From Silene conica (lineage: Eukaryota; Streptophyta; Magnoliopsida; Caryophyllales; Caryophyllaceae), in NCBI GenBank assembly GCA_029255685.2, contig CM055312.2:67773792-67837791 (forward strand): a DNA stretch of 64,000 nucleotides. The letters are read 5' to 3'. Below the pieces are notes generated by a model, which saw nothing but the letters and a program-made list of their open reading frames with translations, did no database searches and had not been told where the DNA came from. The position numbers and the translations under genes are program-made. This document shows positions 10,363-22,298 of this stretch, piece by piece (position 1 is the first letter of the stretch; the number at the start of each line of letters is the position of its first letter).

Positions 10363-12148
10363 AGGGCCATGAAAATTTTACTTTTGTGTTTTTCATAAGT
10401 TTTATTTAAAAATTTTGAAAAAATCTCGTTTCTGTCGCTGTGTCGGTCGGTCGACCGCCCCTGTGTAAAGTCTCTGTTTTTCGGCAGTTTCTCTTTTGTG
10501 CAATCGATCTTGTTTTTCGATTCCTGTTTACATATTGTTAATTAATCGATATTCTTGACAATATGTGAACCCTTGTTGATATTTTCTTTGATTTATTCGT
10601 TTTAATCAAAGTTTAAAAGGTAAAAACTTGTTTTGTTTTTAAAAGTGCAGCGTTTTGCATTTTTCCAGAAACTGGTTTTTGCTGTTTGCGGTCGGTCGAC
10701 CGGGTTTATGGGTCGGTCGACCCCTTGCGCTGTTACGAAAAAAAAAAAAAAAATTTGGGTCAGAAGGTCGGTCGACCCCGTGTTGAGGTCGGTCGACCTC
10801 CCCCCCTGTAACAGACTCGTTTTTTTATTTTTCGAAAATAACCTGTTTTATTTTCCCATGGCTTTTAGTAATATACTATATACGGAAATAGTATATTATT
10901 AATTTTGTGAAACGGTTCACCCTCGTATGATACATATTATTTTAAAACGGTTTAAGATAATAGGATTATAAATTTATTAAAATTGGGTGATTAAAACGGT
11001 ATAATCACATAATTTTAATCTCGTAAGGTGGTTTGGTAAAAATTTGTTAATCATAATAACAGTATTATGTCATGTATGATTTTTATTTAGTTGATGCATT
11101 TTATTTATCGTCTTGTTGAATGCCTTGTGAATGCTTTCAATAACGTATTTATTTTTGCAAACGGTTGTAACTTAGTGTGGCCTTAGAAGATTGTGTCACC
11201 GTAATGATGGGACACAGTCTTGCTTGTAATTTTGAGATCTTGAATCTCCGTTTTGGTTTTTGCCATGTAATTACTTTTGTATTTAAATTAGAATGTAAAT
11301 AGGGTTATATTTGTAATTTAAATTAGTAATTTTGTGAAGACCAAAGACGGAGACCGGATGCTCACTCCCGCTGCAAGGACCAAGATGGAACATCAAGACA
11401 AGCTTCTAGGGTCCAACGGTGGATTCCAAGTTGTTTTATGTTTATTTTGGTAGGATAGGCCACACTAGGACTTTTATTTACGTTTATTGCATTTATTTTA
11501 TGCTTTCATCGATAATAGCTTGCATCATATTCCGCCTAAAACCAAACCACCTATAACATGCCTGAAAACTGACTCATGTAGAGGTTACGCGTTAGTTTTC
11601 TGTGACAATACAGATGTCACATGTCAATTGCAAAGCCATCACTTTGTTTCATTCATTCATGTATATGCTAGATATTAGTTCACTTAAAATGGATAAATAT
11701 AAGTTGAGGGGGTCTTCCTCGTATAACCAAAAATTGAGAATAGTCTTTATAAATCAGACTCCCATGAATCCCTTCTTCGTCGGTAGGCATAATATGACCC
11801 CTTCTACGTCGGGTAAGTGGGAACAGATGATTTATTTTATCTCAACATCATGGTCACTCGATAATATCTAGCGACTGAGATGGACTAATAGATAGGATTT
11901 ACGGAAATCTATCGACCAAGAGTTCCAACGGTGGAATTAGCCAAGCTGTGGGCTTATCAATATACGGAAATTGAGTCTTGGGATCGTTTATATAATTCTT
12001 GAGGGAGATCAATTATATAAATGCATGAGTCTACGAGTTTAAATTTCAATTTAATATAGACTTAAATCACAACAATGAGTTGCTTATATGGTTCTGTTTT
12101 ATCTTCTTTTCAGTGTAGAACACGTTCAATTAAACTGCTGTATAACTA
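10363..12148 (+). other. Copia leader (5' UTR) between PBS and gag
   Basis: About 1.8 kb without a credible gene. Holds five copies of a perfect palindromic 12-mer, an A15 tract at 10738-10753 and AT-rich DNA. The leader is unusually long; short open frames in it are not conserved-looking. Confidence 0.7.
10445..10798. repeat. Palindromic array 4, GGTCGGTCGACC x5
   Basis: Identical 12-mers GGTCGGTCGACC (palindromic core GGTCGACC) at 10445, 10690, 10711, 10765 and 10787. The first three recur at 18106, 18351 and 18372 in the duplicated leader. Confidence 0.95.
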
Positions 12149-13822
12149 ATGGCTGGTGAAGACCCAATGCGAAGTGCCAAGCTAGCACGTGAATCCTGGC
12201 TAAAAGCCTTCATGGACTCCATGAATCAGTCTACTAGACTGAGGAATGATGGGTCAAACTTCTCTGACTGGGAGGCAGCACTACGGAATGCTGCCATTGC
12301 TGACGGAAAGCTTAAGTTTTTAACTGAGCCAATTCCGGCACACCCAGGAACTGGAGCTAGAGCTAACGAAGTTCGCGCTCATAGCGACTTCTTCATGGAA
12401 GCGGGTGCGATAAAGAACGTACTCATCTATGCAATGGAATCCAATTTGCAAAGACGCTTCATAGCCCATGGTGCAAACAAGATTTTCACCACGCTCACTA
12501 ACGAATTCTCAAAGGCTCTGAGGATCGTTTCTTATGAGCATACCTGTCGCTTCTTTGAGGCGAAACTCCAGAAGGGCCAAGCTGTTAGCCCACATATTCT
12601 TCACATGATTGAGAATACCGAAAAACTGGAGGCCCTAAACTGCAAGATCAGTGAGAACATAATCGTTGATCGAATGCTTCATTCGCTTCATGATGGATTC
12701 GCCCTCTTCAGGGCCAACTATTACATGAATGACATGAAGAAGACTCCTCATGAGCTCCACTCCCTTCTCGTACAGACCGAGAAGGATCTTAAATTAAGTG
12801 GGAGCGTGAAGCAAGATGTTCTCATGATTTCCAGTAAGGGTAAGGGTAAGGGTAAAGCTAAAGCTCAGGGCGACCTAACAGTAGGCAAGCCCAAGTTTAA
12901 GAAGTCAGGATTTACTGAGAGTGGGCCAGGTGAGTCAAGCAACTCACAAGGCAAAACAAAGAGAAAGGATACAAGCATGGAATGTCACCATTGCCACAAG
13001 ACTGGGCATTGGAGGCGCTCATGCCCCGTGTATCTTGAGGACATTAAGGCAGGCCGTGTTACTCCTGTTGGTATGTCTTCTTCTTCTTTTATTCACATGA
13101 TTGAGATTAACCATGCAAGTTACGGAACCTGGGTACTAGATACTGGTTGTGGTTCTCATCTATGTAATCATGTGCAGGGCCTCCGAAACCAAGAACCCCT
13201 AATCAAGGGTGAGGTTGACCTGCGTGTCGGGAATGGAGCACGTGTTGCTGCAATCTCGAGGGGAACATACGTGATCCAGCTTCCAAGTGGATTTGAGTTA
13301 TCTTTATATAACTGTTATTATGTTCCTTGTTTGTCCAAAAACATTATTTCAGTTTTTGCGCTTGACAAACTCGGTTTTTCATTTGTAATAGAGAATAATA
13401 GCTGTATTTTCTCCTTACACAATATGATTTATGGCAAGGCAGTTTCCATGAATGGAATTTATGTTTTAGATCAAACCACTGAAATATTACATGTGAATAA
13501 TAAGAAATTAAAGGTAGGTGACAAAGATCAAACTTATCTATGGCATTGTCGTATGGGACACATAAATGAGAAACGCGTAAAACAGCTCATACAGAATGGA
13601 GCTATCTCGGCCTTTGATTTCGAATCAAATGGCACCTGTGAATCATGTCTCATCGGCAAGATGACTCGTATTTCCTTCAAAGGTGTTGGAATGCGCGCTG
13701 CCGACCTATTAGGACTCATACATACGGACGTATGTGGCCCTATGTCGATCAACGTACGAGAAGGCTATAGGTATTTCATCACTTTCACGGATGATTTGAG
13801 TAGATATGGCAGAATCCTTTGA
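12149..13822 (+). pseudogene. Copia gag-protease-integrase N-terminal part
   Basis: 557-codon frame. Gag (about residues 1-270) forms the particle. A CCHC zinc knuckle, CHHCHKTGHWRRSC, at about 279-292 binds RNA. Protease follows with WVLDTGCGSHL (Asp about 331). Then comes the GAG-pre-integrase HHCC finger (HCRMGH at about 465-470, C-x2-C in CESC near 497-500) and the start of the integrase core with HTDVCGP (first Asp about 526). The frame ends just after FTDDLSRYG, where copia integrases normally continue; a short deletion near 13808 removes a few codons and shifts frame. The ATG at 12149 opens a typical copia Gag. Broken by that lesion. Confidence 0.9.
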
Positions 13823-14759
13823 CAAGTTCAAAGAATACCAGAATCGGGTACAGAACCAGCTGGGGAGAAAGATTAAAACACTACGTTCTGATCGTGGTGG
13901 TGAGTATCTTTCACACGAATTTGATCAACACCTTAAAGACTGTGGCATCGTGCTACAGTTGACTCCACCTGGAACACCACAATTAAATGGTGTGTCCGAA
14001 AGGAGAAATCGAACTCTACTCGATATGGTTCGATCCATGATGAGTCACACCGTTGTGCCTGATTTATTGTGGGGCTATGCTCTTTTGTCGGCCGCTCTAA
14101 TTCTTAACCGAAGTCCGTCTAAAGCTGTTGACAAGTCTCCATACGAATTATGGAAGGGAACGGTCCCTAACTTGTCCTTTATTCGGGTTTGGGGCTGCGA
14201 GGCTTATGTCAAGTGGAGACACGAGGATAAGCTCGGCCCGCGATCCGTCAAGACATACTTTATAGGCTATCCAAAGGGAACTTTTGGTCATTACTTCTAC
14301 TCGCCAACCGAACAACGTGTTTTTGTTGCGGCTAGTGCGACGTTCTTAGAGAAAGAATTTCTCGAGAACAAGTCGAGTAATAGAACCTTCGATTTATCGG
14401 AGGTTCAAGAACCAACTACCGAGCAACCATTGGAGGAAACAGTTCTTTCAACCGAGGCTGCGGTAGATATTCCTGAGGAACCTAGGAGGTCGGAAAGAGT
14501 CTCCATTCCTCCGGACAGATACATTGGTATGGTCGAGGAACATGATATGGATGACGTCTTACTTCTAGAGGGTAATGAACCCTCAACCTATAAAGGTGCC
14601 ATGACCAGTTCTGACTCAAAGCTATGGCTAGAAGCCATGCAATCCGAGATGGACTCCATGTATGAGAACAAACGTGTGGGATCTTGTGGACCTACCTGCA
14701 AAGGTACGCCCCCTTCAATGCAAATGGCTTTACAAAATAAAGCATGCCGTGGAAGGTAA
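13806..14759 (+). pseudogene. Copia integrase core remainder and linker
   Basis: Frame-shifted continuation of the integrase. It enters at SFDKFKEYQN and carries the second catalytic Asp in LRSDRGGEYLS and the Glu in GVSERRNRTLLDMVRSM, then the copia-typical GCEAYVKWR and KTYFIGYPKGT region and a variable linker up to LWLEAMQSEMDSMYEN, the start of RT. A second frame change near 14673 moves RT into the next frame. The first Met in the frame is not a native start. With the lesion near 13808 this separates the catalytic Asp residues of the DDE triad into two frames. Confidence 0.88.
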
Positions 14760-16155
14760 ACAAGATATCCATAAGGCAAGACTAGTTGCCAAAGGTTTCA
14801 CCCAAGTGCCAGGCTTGCACTACGATGAAATCTTTGCACCCGTAGTCATGCTACGTTCCATTCGGATTATCTTAGCGATAGCCGCATTTCATGACTATGA
14901 AATATGGCAAATGGACGTTAAAACCGCCTTCTTAAACGGTTATTTGGAGGAAGAGTTGTACATGGTACAACCCGAGGGTTTTATTGATCCAGAACATCCT
15001 AAGAAAGTTTGCAAGCTTAAGCGTTCCATCTATGGACTTAAGCAATCATCGCGGAGTTGGAATCATCGCTTCGACCAAGTGATAAAAGAGAATGGGTTTG
15101 TTCGATCAGTCGAGGAACCATGTCTCTATATCAAGTCGAGTGGGAGCAAGATTGTCTTCCTAGTACTGTATGTCGATGACATACTCTTGATTGGGAATGA
15201 CATACCTCTCCTTTCTTTGGTTAAAGCATGGTTGAAAAACCATTTCCAGATGAAATATCTGGGAGAGGCACAAAGAATTTTGGGCATCCGTATCTACAGG
15301 GATAGATCACGACGGATGTTGTCTCTCAGTCAGGAGTCTAACATAGATAAGATTCTAGAGAGATTCAGCATGACGAACTCCAAGAAAGGGTTCATTCCTA
15401 TGACTACTGGGCTTCACTTGAGCAAGTCTCAAGAAGCTAAGACATTGGAAGAGAAAGAGCGCATGAGTCGGATTCCTTATGCTTCGGCAATAGGATCGAG
15501 CATGTATGCCATGATATGCACACGTCCAGACGTTGCATATGCATTGAGTATGACCAGTCGATTCCAAGCTCATCCAGGTGAACAACACTGGATGGCCGTG
15601 AAAAACATTCTGAAGTACCTACGGAGGACTAAAGATTGGGGATTGACTTATGGAGGTGACTCAACGCTCTGCGCCACGGGTTACGCAGATGCTAGCTTCC
15701 AAACGGATCGAGATGACTCGAAATCTCAGTCGGGATTCGTTTTTACTCTTAATGGCGCTGCTGTCAGCTGGAAAAGTTCTAAACAGAGTGTTACAGCAGA
15801 TTCTACGACTGAGTCCGAGTACTATGCCGCCTCAGAAGCAGCTAAGGAAGCAATATGGATGCGTCAATTCTTACAAGGACTATCAGTAGTGCCTAGTTCG
15901 AATGACCCAATCACCGTTTATTGTGATAATAAAGGTGCCATCTTCCAAGCTAAGGAGCATAAGTCTAGCAACAAGGCTAGGCATGTACAACGGAAAGCTC
16001 ATCTAATCAGAGATTACGTGGAGCAAAAGGAGATTTTCATTGATAAGATCGCTACGGATGACAACATAGCTGATCCTCTCACTAAAGCATTACCACGTGA
16101 TAAGCATGAAGGGCACATTCATTCCATGGGAATTAGATGTGTTCCTAAGTTGTAG
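14662..16155 (+). pseudogene. Copia reverse transcriptase and RNase H
   Basis: 497-codon frame. RT: VWDLVDLPAKVRPLQCKWLY, QMDVKTAFLNG (first Asp), SIYGLKQSSRSWN and the LYVDDILLIG active-site box near 15170. RNase H: TGYADASFQTDRDD, SKQSVTADSTTESEYYA, WMRQFL and YCDNKGAI, then the ADPLTKALP C-terminus. The domain itself looks intact over its usual length; only the upstream frame changes stop a full polyprotein. It overlaps the previous frame because of the shift near 14673. Confidence 0.92.
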
Positions 16156-17018
16156 TACTCTTTTATGAATTCATGGAATAATTCATTTTCTCGTGTACTC
16201 TATTCAACCTCATCGTTATGATATATAATGTTTTGTTTTTCATGTGGAATTGTACGCCAATTTTGAACACCACAAAGTGAACTGAATAACATTACATCGT
16301 TTTAGTCCTTGATTACCCACTTGAGCTGATAACTCAGGTAATCATTTTGTGACGTTGGTTGATGGTGGGTTCAACGAGCCATAAGTCACGCGGATGACTG
16401 ACCAATCACAAAGGCGAGTTATACGGATATCTCGTAGGACACCCCGTGACAACGTTATGGAGTCCTAAATGTTTTATAACATTGGGTGCCAGGTCGTGGA
16501 TAGGACCTCCATAGTGTTCCTTAGAGTCGAGTCTTTTGACTTTCAACTGTCTCTTGAGATTAAGGCAGATTTTGGGTAACTTTGGTTTCTTTCCCACGGT
16601 CATCGTAACAGGGGCCAAGAGGATTTTTTCTGGGTTATTTCATGCTGCGCGATATCGGCAGGATTCGAGTTGAGGGAAATATCCAAACCCTTATCAGGAT
16701 TTTATCATTTCTCAGGGCCACTCGAGGAGTAGTAACTGAAATGCATGGCCATGCTCGAATACAGATTCGTTTTATCAGTTAAGTTACTCTCTAGTCGGGG
16801 AAACCACTCTTGATACAGATCGCTTGTGAGATACGACCTTTGCGAATGCGGATTTGCAAATTGTCTTACATTGAGTGGGAGAAATTTTAAAAGGATATGA
16901 GAATCGGTTATCGCACCTACACTTGTACGGACAAGTGGGAGTTTGTTGGAGCCTTGTGTCCTCCACATGTAGTGTGATAACGTCATTGCACATACCATTG
17001 TACGGACAAGTGGGAGAT
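16156..17018 (+). other. Copia 3' untranslated region with polypurine tract
   Basis: About 860 bases after RNase H without a gene. It ends in the polypurine tract AAGTGGGAGA (about 17008-17017) before the 3' LTR. A near-copy of this tract and of the LTR start (ACAAGTGGGAGTTTGTTGGA) lies upstream at about 16930-16950. Confidence 0.8.
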
Positions 17019-18008
17019 TGTTGGGGCTGATGTCCTTGACAATTAAGTACAATGACTTATTAAATCTCTTTAAGGATCACAAGGGCATACTTCAGTATTA
17101 TTACCAGTTGATCCACGTTTATCAATAACGGTTGGCTTGCTAGATAAGTTTGACGTTATTGTCATACGGATGGCGGTGATCAACTGGTCCCTATACGTCA
17201 CACCTATAGGACACGTTTGAGAGATGTGAAGGTATGAAAATACAGTCACATTTATGCCGGATATGACTAAACAGTTAGTCAGAGGTATTGACTATTAAAT
17301 TAGTCAATAAGATGTTGAGATTATTATTTAATACGGATTAAATAATTTTAGCTAACACGGATTACATGATTAATTCGTAAATTAAATATAAACGGTTATA
17401 TTTAATTAAATATTGTATTCGCGTATTAATATAAACGGTTATATTAATTTGGGTAATTATACAATATCGTAATTTTATCAGACCATTATTAATACATCGA
17501 CTGCATTAATATCTGATAACATGTATACGATTTATAAATAAAACCCGCGAATAATATTTAGCTAATCGGGTCGAATCACGCAAAGGGATAAGGTAAGAGT
17601 GGAAAAAGCCCACTCTTACCCTAACCCAATTCGGCCGAACCCATATACTACATAAGGAGAGTCTTTCTCCTTTTGTCAGTAACTGTTGAATCATAATTCT
17701 CACAATTAGGGTTTTGAGAGCATTCTTCTCCCAAAACTCAGATCTCACATCTAAAACTTCAATAACTCTCCCCATATTGCAAGACAATTGGAGAGCCTTT
17801 CTAGCACACGCGGCATCGTCTCAAACAAAGTCTTGGGTGCAAGTTATAGGAGGGAATTTACTTTAATTCCTGTTCTTAGGCCTATTCAAGCAAGGACCCA
17901 AGGTTGTATTCTTTTTCATGTTTTTATTTATCTTATGACTATAATCACAACTGTAATTTTCATTATAATCCTGCAAGTTTAGGGCGAATACATGCTATAT
18001 TCCCCACA
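17019..18008 (+). repeat. Copia 3' LTR, 990 bp
   Basis: TGTTGGGG to CCCCACA, collinear with 9358-10347 with no indels. Differences noticed: 9368/17029, one in the CCAGTT-ATCC segment, one in ACATGATT-ATTCG, and one in TAACCC-ATTCGG. Confidence 0.92.
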
Positions 18009-18395
18009 AGTGGTATCAGAGCCAGGGCCATGAAAATTTTACTTTTGTGTTTTTCATAAGTTTTATTTAAAAATTTTGAAAAAATCTCGTTTCTGTCGCT
18101 GTGTCGGTCGGTCGACCGCCCCTGTGTAAAGTCTCTGTTTTTCGGCAGTTTCTCTTTTGTGCAATCGATCTTGTTTTTCGATTCCTGTTTACATATTGTT
18201 AATTAATCGATATTCTTGACAATATGTGAACCCTTGTTGATATTTTCTTTGATTTATTCGTTTTAATCAAAGTTTAAAAGGTAAAAACTTGTTTTGTTTT
18301 TAAAAGTGCAGCGTTTTGCATTTTTCCAGAAACTGGTTTTTGCTGTTTGCGGTCGGTCGACCGGGTTTATGGGTCGGTCGACCCCTTGCGCTGTT
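18009..18395 (+). repeat. Second copia PBS and leader, 3' of the 3' LTR
   Basis: Copy of 10348-10734 including TGGTATCAGAGCC and three GGTCGGTCGACC motifs, breaking exactly after CTTGCGCTGTT. A normal insertion ends at the LTR with a target duplication, so this is the edge of a rearranged tandem array. Confidence 0.93.
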
Positions 18396-19205
18396 TATCT
18401 TTTACATTCTAAGTAATTATTTGTATGGATTGATCACCCTTGCATCTTAGTTGCTTAGTTTTCGCATATGTTAAGTAATCGGTTTAGTTTACTTAATGTT
18501 ATTTGAAGCAAGCTTGTTTGTATGTTGAGTTGGCTTAGATGAAACATACTTGTGAGTAGGAAATTACATGACTTTCCTTGCTTTCATGGTTTAATGATTA
18601 GTAAGATTAGTTTCTACATCACATCTTTTGGTTTAATCTTCATTGCCTAGTTTTAATCTTGTGTTCTGGTCTAATAACTCGGGTTAGAATTAAAGGAATT
18701 ACATATACGGTTTAGTTGTGTGGTTCAATTTCTTAAGATGTTGGTTAGGGATAGATAGATTAGGGGTTGTTAGAGTCGAGCAAATCTTTGTCGGGTGACT
18801 TTGTGACGGTTACACCAAGTTTTTCTCTCTTATTGATTATTGCACACTACTTGTTTGTGATATTGCCTAGCTCAATCTTCTCTCATTTATTGCTCATTTA
18901 TTACTCATTTTAAATGTCTCAATCATTACTTCCTCATTTATGGCACCTTATTGTTGTTCACTTGTGTAAATAATGTTTGTTTGTTGATAAGTTGTTTGTC
19001 ATTATCTCTAATCATCACTAAGTTTTCATTTAATCTTTGACTAGTTGTGTTTAAGCAAGTTTTTAGTTATTTCCCTTCTCTTGGGTTCGACCCTTAACTT
19101 TCACTTTACTACTTTTATTTTGAGTCTAGTAGAGTCTAGTTTAGGTTTTATAATTTGTTTGGCGAGATAATTAGTGTAATAACGACCGCTAGTTTTATTC
19201 GTATC
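18396..19205 (+). repeat. Athila-type 3' LTR, right part
   Basis: AT-rich sequence ending CGACCGCTAG...ATTCGTATCA after CTCTTGGGTTCGACCCTTAAC, a style typical of the 3' end of Athila/Tat LTRs. It would complete the LTR begun at 8523. Assignment is by position and style, not by alignment to a 5' LTR. Confidence 0.55.
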
Positions 19206-20050
19206 AATCACACAATGAAAGATAAAGTCCCATAGAGTACTAACTCAATTTCAACCGCAAAAATCAAATCTTTGACGATCGTTGATAATAAGTTAACTAA
19301 TTTTACATAAATTAAAGGCATAAATTAGATATAATAACTTAATAATATGATTGCAACACCGAAACTTTACAGATGGAGTATTCCAATATTAAAAAACTTT
19401 TCAATATTACTTTAGCATGGAGCAATGAAAAATTAAATTAGTGGTAATAAGTATAAAACACAAATAGAAATTAAATACCAAATATAATAGTTGAGAGTTG
19501 AAACATTTCAGTATTGTAAATTAACAAATTAAAATAGTTGTGAGTTCTAAATCAACGAAAATATGTATCTCCGTCTTAAATATACATAAAATTATATAAA
19601 AAAGCATGATTTATATTATATTATATGGTCGGCTTTTTTTGGTAGTTAGAGGACCGACCTAATAATAATTTGGGTTCAGTACGATGGTTAGGAACTTATG
19701 ATTTAAACCGTAAGTATAGTTTTCAAATTTATATTTTTTTATCGATTACTATCCGTCTTAATTTTAAAATGGGTCAGTATCTTTATTCACTATACATAAT
19801 GTTTTTGTGTTGTCTTATTCATCCTACATATATATATTTGAACCGTCGTAAACTTAAACCGATATTGTTGTTCTAAATAAGAATTTGTATACTTTTATAA
19901 TGTCAAGCAAATACTTTGTTTTTACTTACGTCTAAGTTAAGTGTATAAATTTTTCTTACTTTTTACATTGATATAATTGCGATACTAAAATCATATGTTT
20001 ATAAAATATATTCACACTCTTATTAATTTTTTCAATTTAATAAAATTAAT
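19206..20050. other. AT-rich interval, no gene seen
   Basis: About 850 bases of AT-rich DNA. It may be the body of the Helitron-type element ending at 20081; no 5' TC terminus could be fixed. Confidence 0.4.
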
Positions 20051-20081
20051 CCCGTGCATTTTTGCACGGGCGTAAAACTAG
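20051..20081 (+). mobile_element. Helitron-type 3' terminus
   Basis: Perfect hairpin CCCGTGCA-TTTT-TGCACGGG followed eight bases later by CTAG and then T, the hairpin plus CTRR|T ending of plant Helitrons. The 5' end is not resolved. Confidence 0.72.
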
Positions 20082-20758
20082 TATAAATTAAGATACCAAA
20101 CAAAATAAAATACAGTAAAATACGATATACAACGGTCCAATATATATCAAAATTATTACGTTTTCACCAATGTCGTAATAAAAATCCTTTATATTAGGAA
20201 AAAACTAAAAACCAGCACAAAAAATAAACAAAACGGGAATTCCAACCTAAATAACTTAAAGTCAACTAAGAATTATTCAGGTGGGGATATTACTTTATTA
20301 ATCAGGTTGCATATTAATGATTAATGATAATACTAATTATAATACTAATACTAATTAAATACTGGAAATATACTGAAAATCTGAAAATTATAAATTTATT
20401 ATGCTTAAAAAACTGGAAATTAATCTTATTCGATCATGTAGATCTACTCCTAAGAGACTTAGACGATATTGATAATAATCAAATAATTGACAGTTATAAA
20501 GAACACAACATAAATAGGTAATAAAAAAACACGGGATCAATATTTCGAAAAAAAATCCGTTAATTCTGAAACTATAACAAATAAAATTTGTCTTTTACAT
20601 TAGTAATGAAATAGATCGGATTTTATAGGAAAAAAATGTTTTATTTTAATAATTCATGATTTATAATAATTTATGTATTATCTACTTAATTTTTATTTTG
20701 AATTATATTTGTATTAATTAGTCACATATATATGAGTAATAAATATTTAAAAACAGAA
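20082..20758. other. AT-rich interval between two Helitron-type ends
   Basis: About 680 bases, very AT-rich, with no gene seen. Confidence 0.4.
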
Positions 20759-20789
20759 CCGTACATTTATTGTACGGATATAAAACTAG
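20759..20789 (+). mobile_element. Second Helitron-type 3' terminus
   Basis: Hairpin CCGTACA-ATTTA-TGTACGG (imperfect loop) then ATATAAAA and CTAG, followed by T. Same layout as the end at 20051-20081 but a different stem. Confidence 0.65.
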
Positions 20790-21364
20790 TACGTGTTCTT
20801 AAGATCCATGTTAAGAAAACCGAGATTCTATTGTGATTTTTGTGATTATTAATTAGTTTGATACGTGAAAGTGACAGTAAGGGGGGCAGTAGCCGAAAAC
20901 AATGCAATGGATTAGGATTTATATGAGTTGGAGATCAGGCTTCCAAGCAAAGCATGAGAACTACTTATACATACATACGCAACATGAGTGTCTTCTACTT
21001 TTTGGGATACTTGAGTTGAGTCAAGTGTATCCATCGTTTTCTCTCAATTAAGAATACGATACATTATCCAAATTTTGGTGATTTAAAATGACCCAATTCA
21101 AATCCGAACAAACGTAACACATGGCCAGATGTTGGTTGATACAACAATAGTTATTACCTTTATCTATATTATATCGAAATTGAACTAAAATTGATTGAAA
21201 GTCTTAAAACAATATTTTAAAATAAAATATATAATAATAAACAACCCTAAACTCAAATACAAGCATAATAGTTAGTTAAATTGATTTACACCATTTGGTT
21301 TGACCTAGTATGGTATTTAAATTGAGTTGGACATATCTTAATAAGCTTAATTCAAATTCAACAA
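20790..21364. other. Interval without a gene
   Basis: About 575 bases, AT-rich; no coding or repeat structure recognised. Confidence 0.4.
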
Positions 21365-22236
21365 TATTAAGAATTGGGCCTATACTCGGCCGTCTATTAT
21401 TAAGGTTTCTTATATTAGGGTTTTATTATCTAGAAGGTATTATAAATACCTGGTCTTATCAATGTAAGAAACACAGCATTCAATAATACAATTATCTTAT
21501 GCAATTCTCCCCCTCTTATAATCTTATCATGGTATAAGAGCCTCTTTCTTGAGGCTTTCTTGCCGGAAATTTACACCCACCGGTGGCATCTTTAAAAAAA
21601 AAAAAAAATAGAAAAAAATACACGTCACTTTGCTTCTAATTTTCGTTTTTCATGAATTGTTTCAAAATAAAAAAAATAAAAAATCTCCTTCTCTTCGAAA
21701 TCCGATTCCAAAACTTTCTTCTCCGTTTAAGGTGGTACTTGATTTGTTTGGAGTCCGAAAAAATTAACGTTCTCCAGATCTTGAAATTTTAACGGATAAT
21801 TTCCGTCTTATTGATATTTGTCAGGTTCGATAGAGTTCCTGCAAATTAACTCATTTTTCCGACAAGTCCGAAAAAATTAACGTTCTTGTTCGGAGCCTTT
21901 CTCGCGAGTCTTAATACTCGTTTATCTTACCAACCTTGCGGAATGAAGATTTAAATGAAGACGAATAAGCGACGAAGATTTTTGATTTTCTTTTGATTTT
22001 TGTGTTTTTCTTGAATTTTTTATGTTTTTTTCTTTTGTCTTCTCACCCATCGTAAAATTCGTCCTACGTACTGCCTTTACTACGATTGCGGGAGGTATTA
22101 GGAATAGGCCTATACTAGGCCCGTCTATTATTAGGGTTTCTTATATTAAGGTTTTATTATCTAGAAGGTATTATAAATACCTCGTCTTATCAATGTAAGA
22201 AACACACCAACTAATAATACAATTTCATATGCTATT
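21365..22236 (+). mobile_element. Miniature copia-derived LTR element (TRIM-like)
   Basis: A 165 bp LTR (21365-21529, TATTAAGAATTGGGCC to TTATCA), then a PBS-like TGGTATAAGAGCC at 21530-21542 (one mismatch to the tRNA-Met site), about 550 bases of non-coding internal DNA, a purine tract GCGGGAGG at 22088-22095, and a truncated second LTR from 22096. No gag or pol, so it depends on other elements. Confidence 0.75.
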
Positions 22237-22237
22237 C

Positions 22238-22298
22238 AAAACCTTAATATAAGAAACCCTAATAATAGACGGGCCTAGTATAGGCCCAATTCCTAATA
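22238..22298 (-). repeat. Inverted partial LTR copy next to the TRIM-like element
   Basis: Reverse complement of the first ~60 bases of the LTR at 22096, ending TTCCTAATA. It forms a long inverted repeat with 22096-22157. Confidence 0.85.

Larger units (their letters stand above)
9358..18395 (+). mobile_element. Ty1/copia retrotransposon with an extra 3' leader copy
   Basis: 5' LTR, tRNA-iMet-type PBS, ~1.8 kb leader, gag-pol in copia order (gag, protease, integrase, RT, RNase H), polypurine tract, 3' LTR, then a second copy of PBS and leader (18009-18395). The LTR copies keep a constant offset of 7661 bases, and I noticed only about four substitutions, so insertion was recent. It lies in the Athila-type 3' LTR. 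A left flank AGATC exists but no matching target duplication is at the right, as expected if the right edge was rearranged. Confidence 0.92.
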
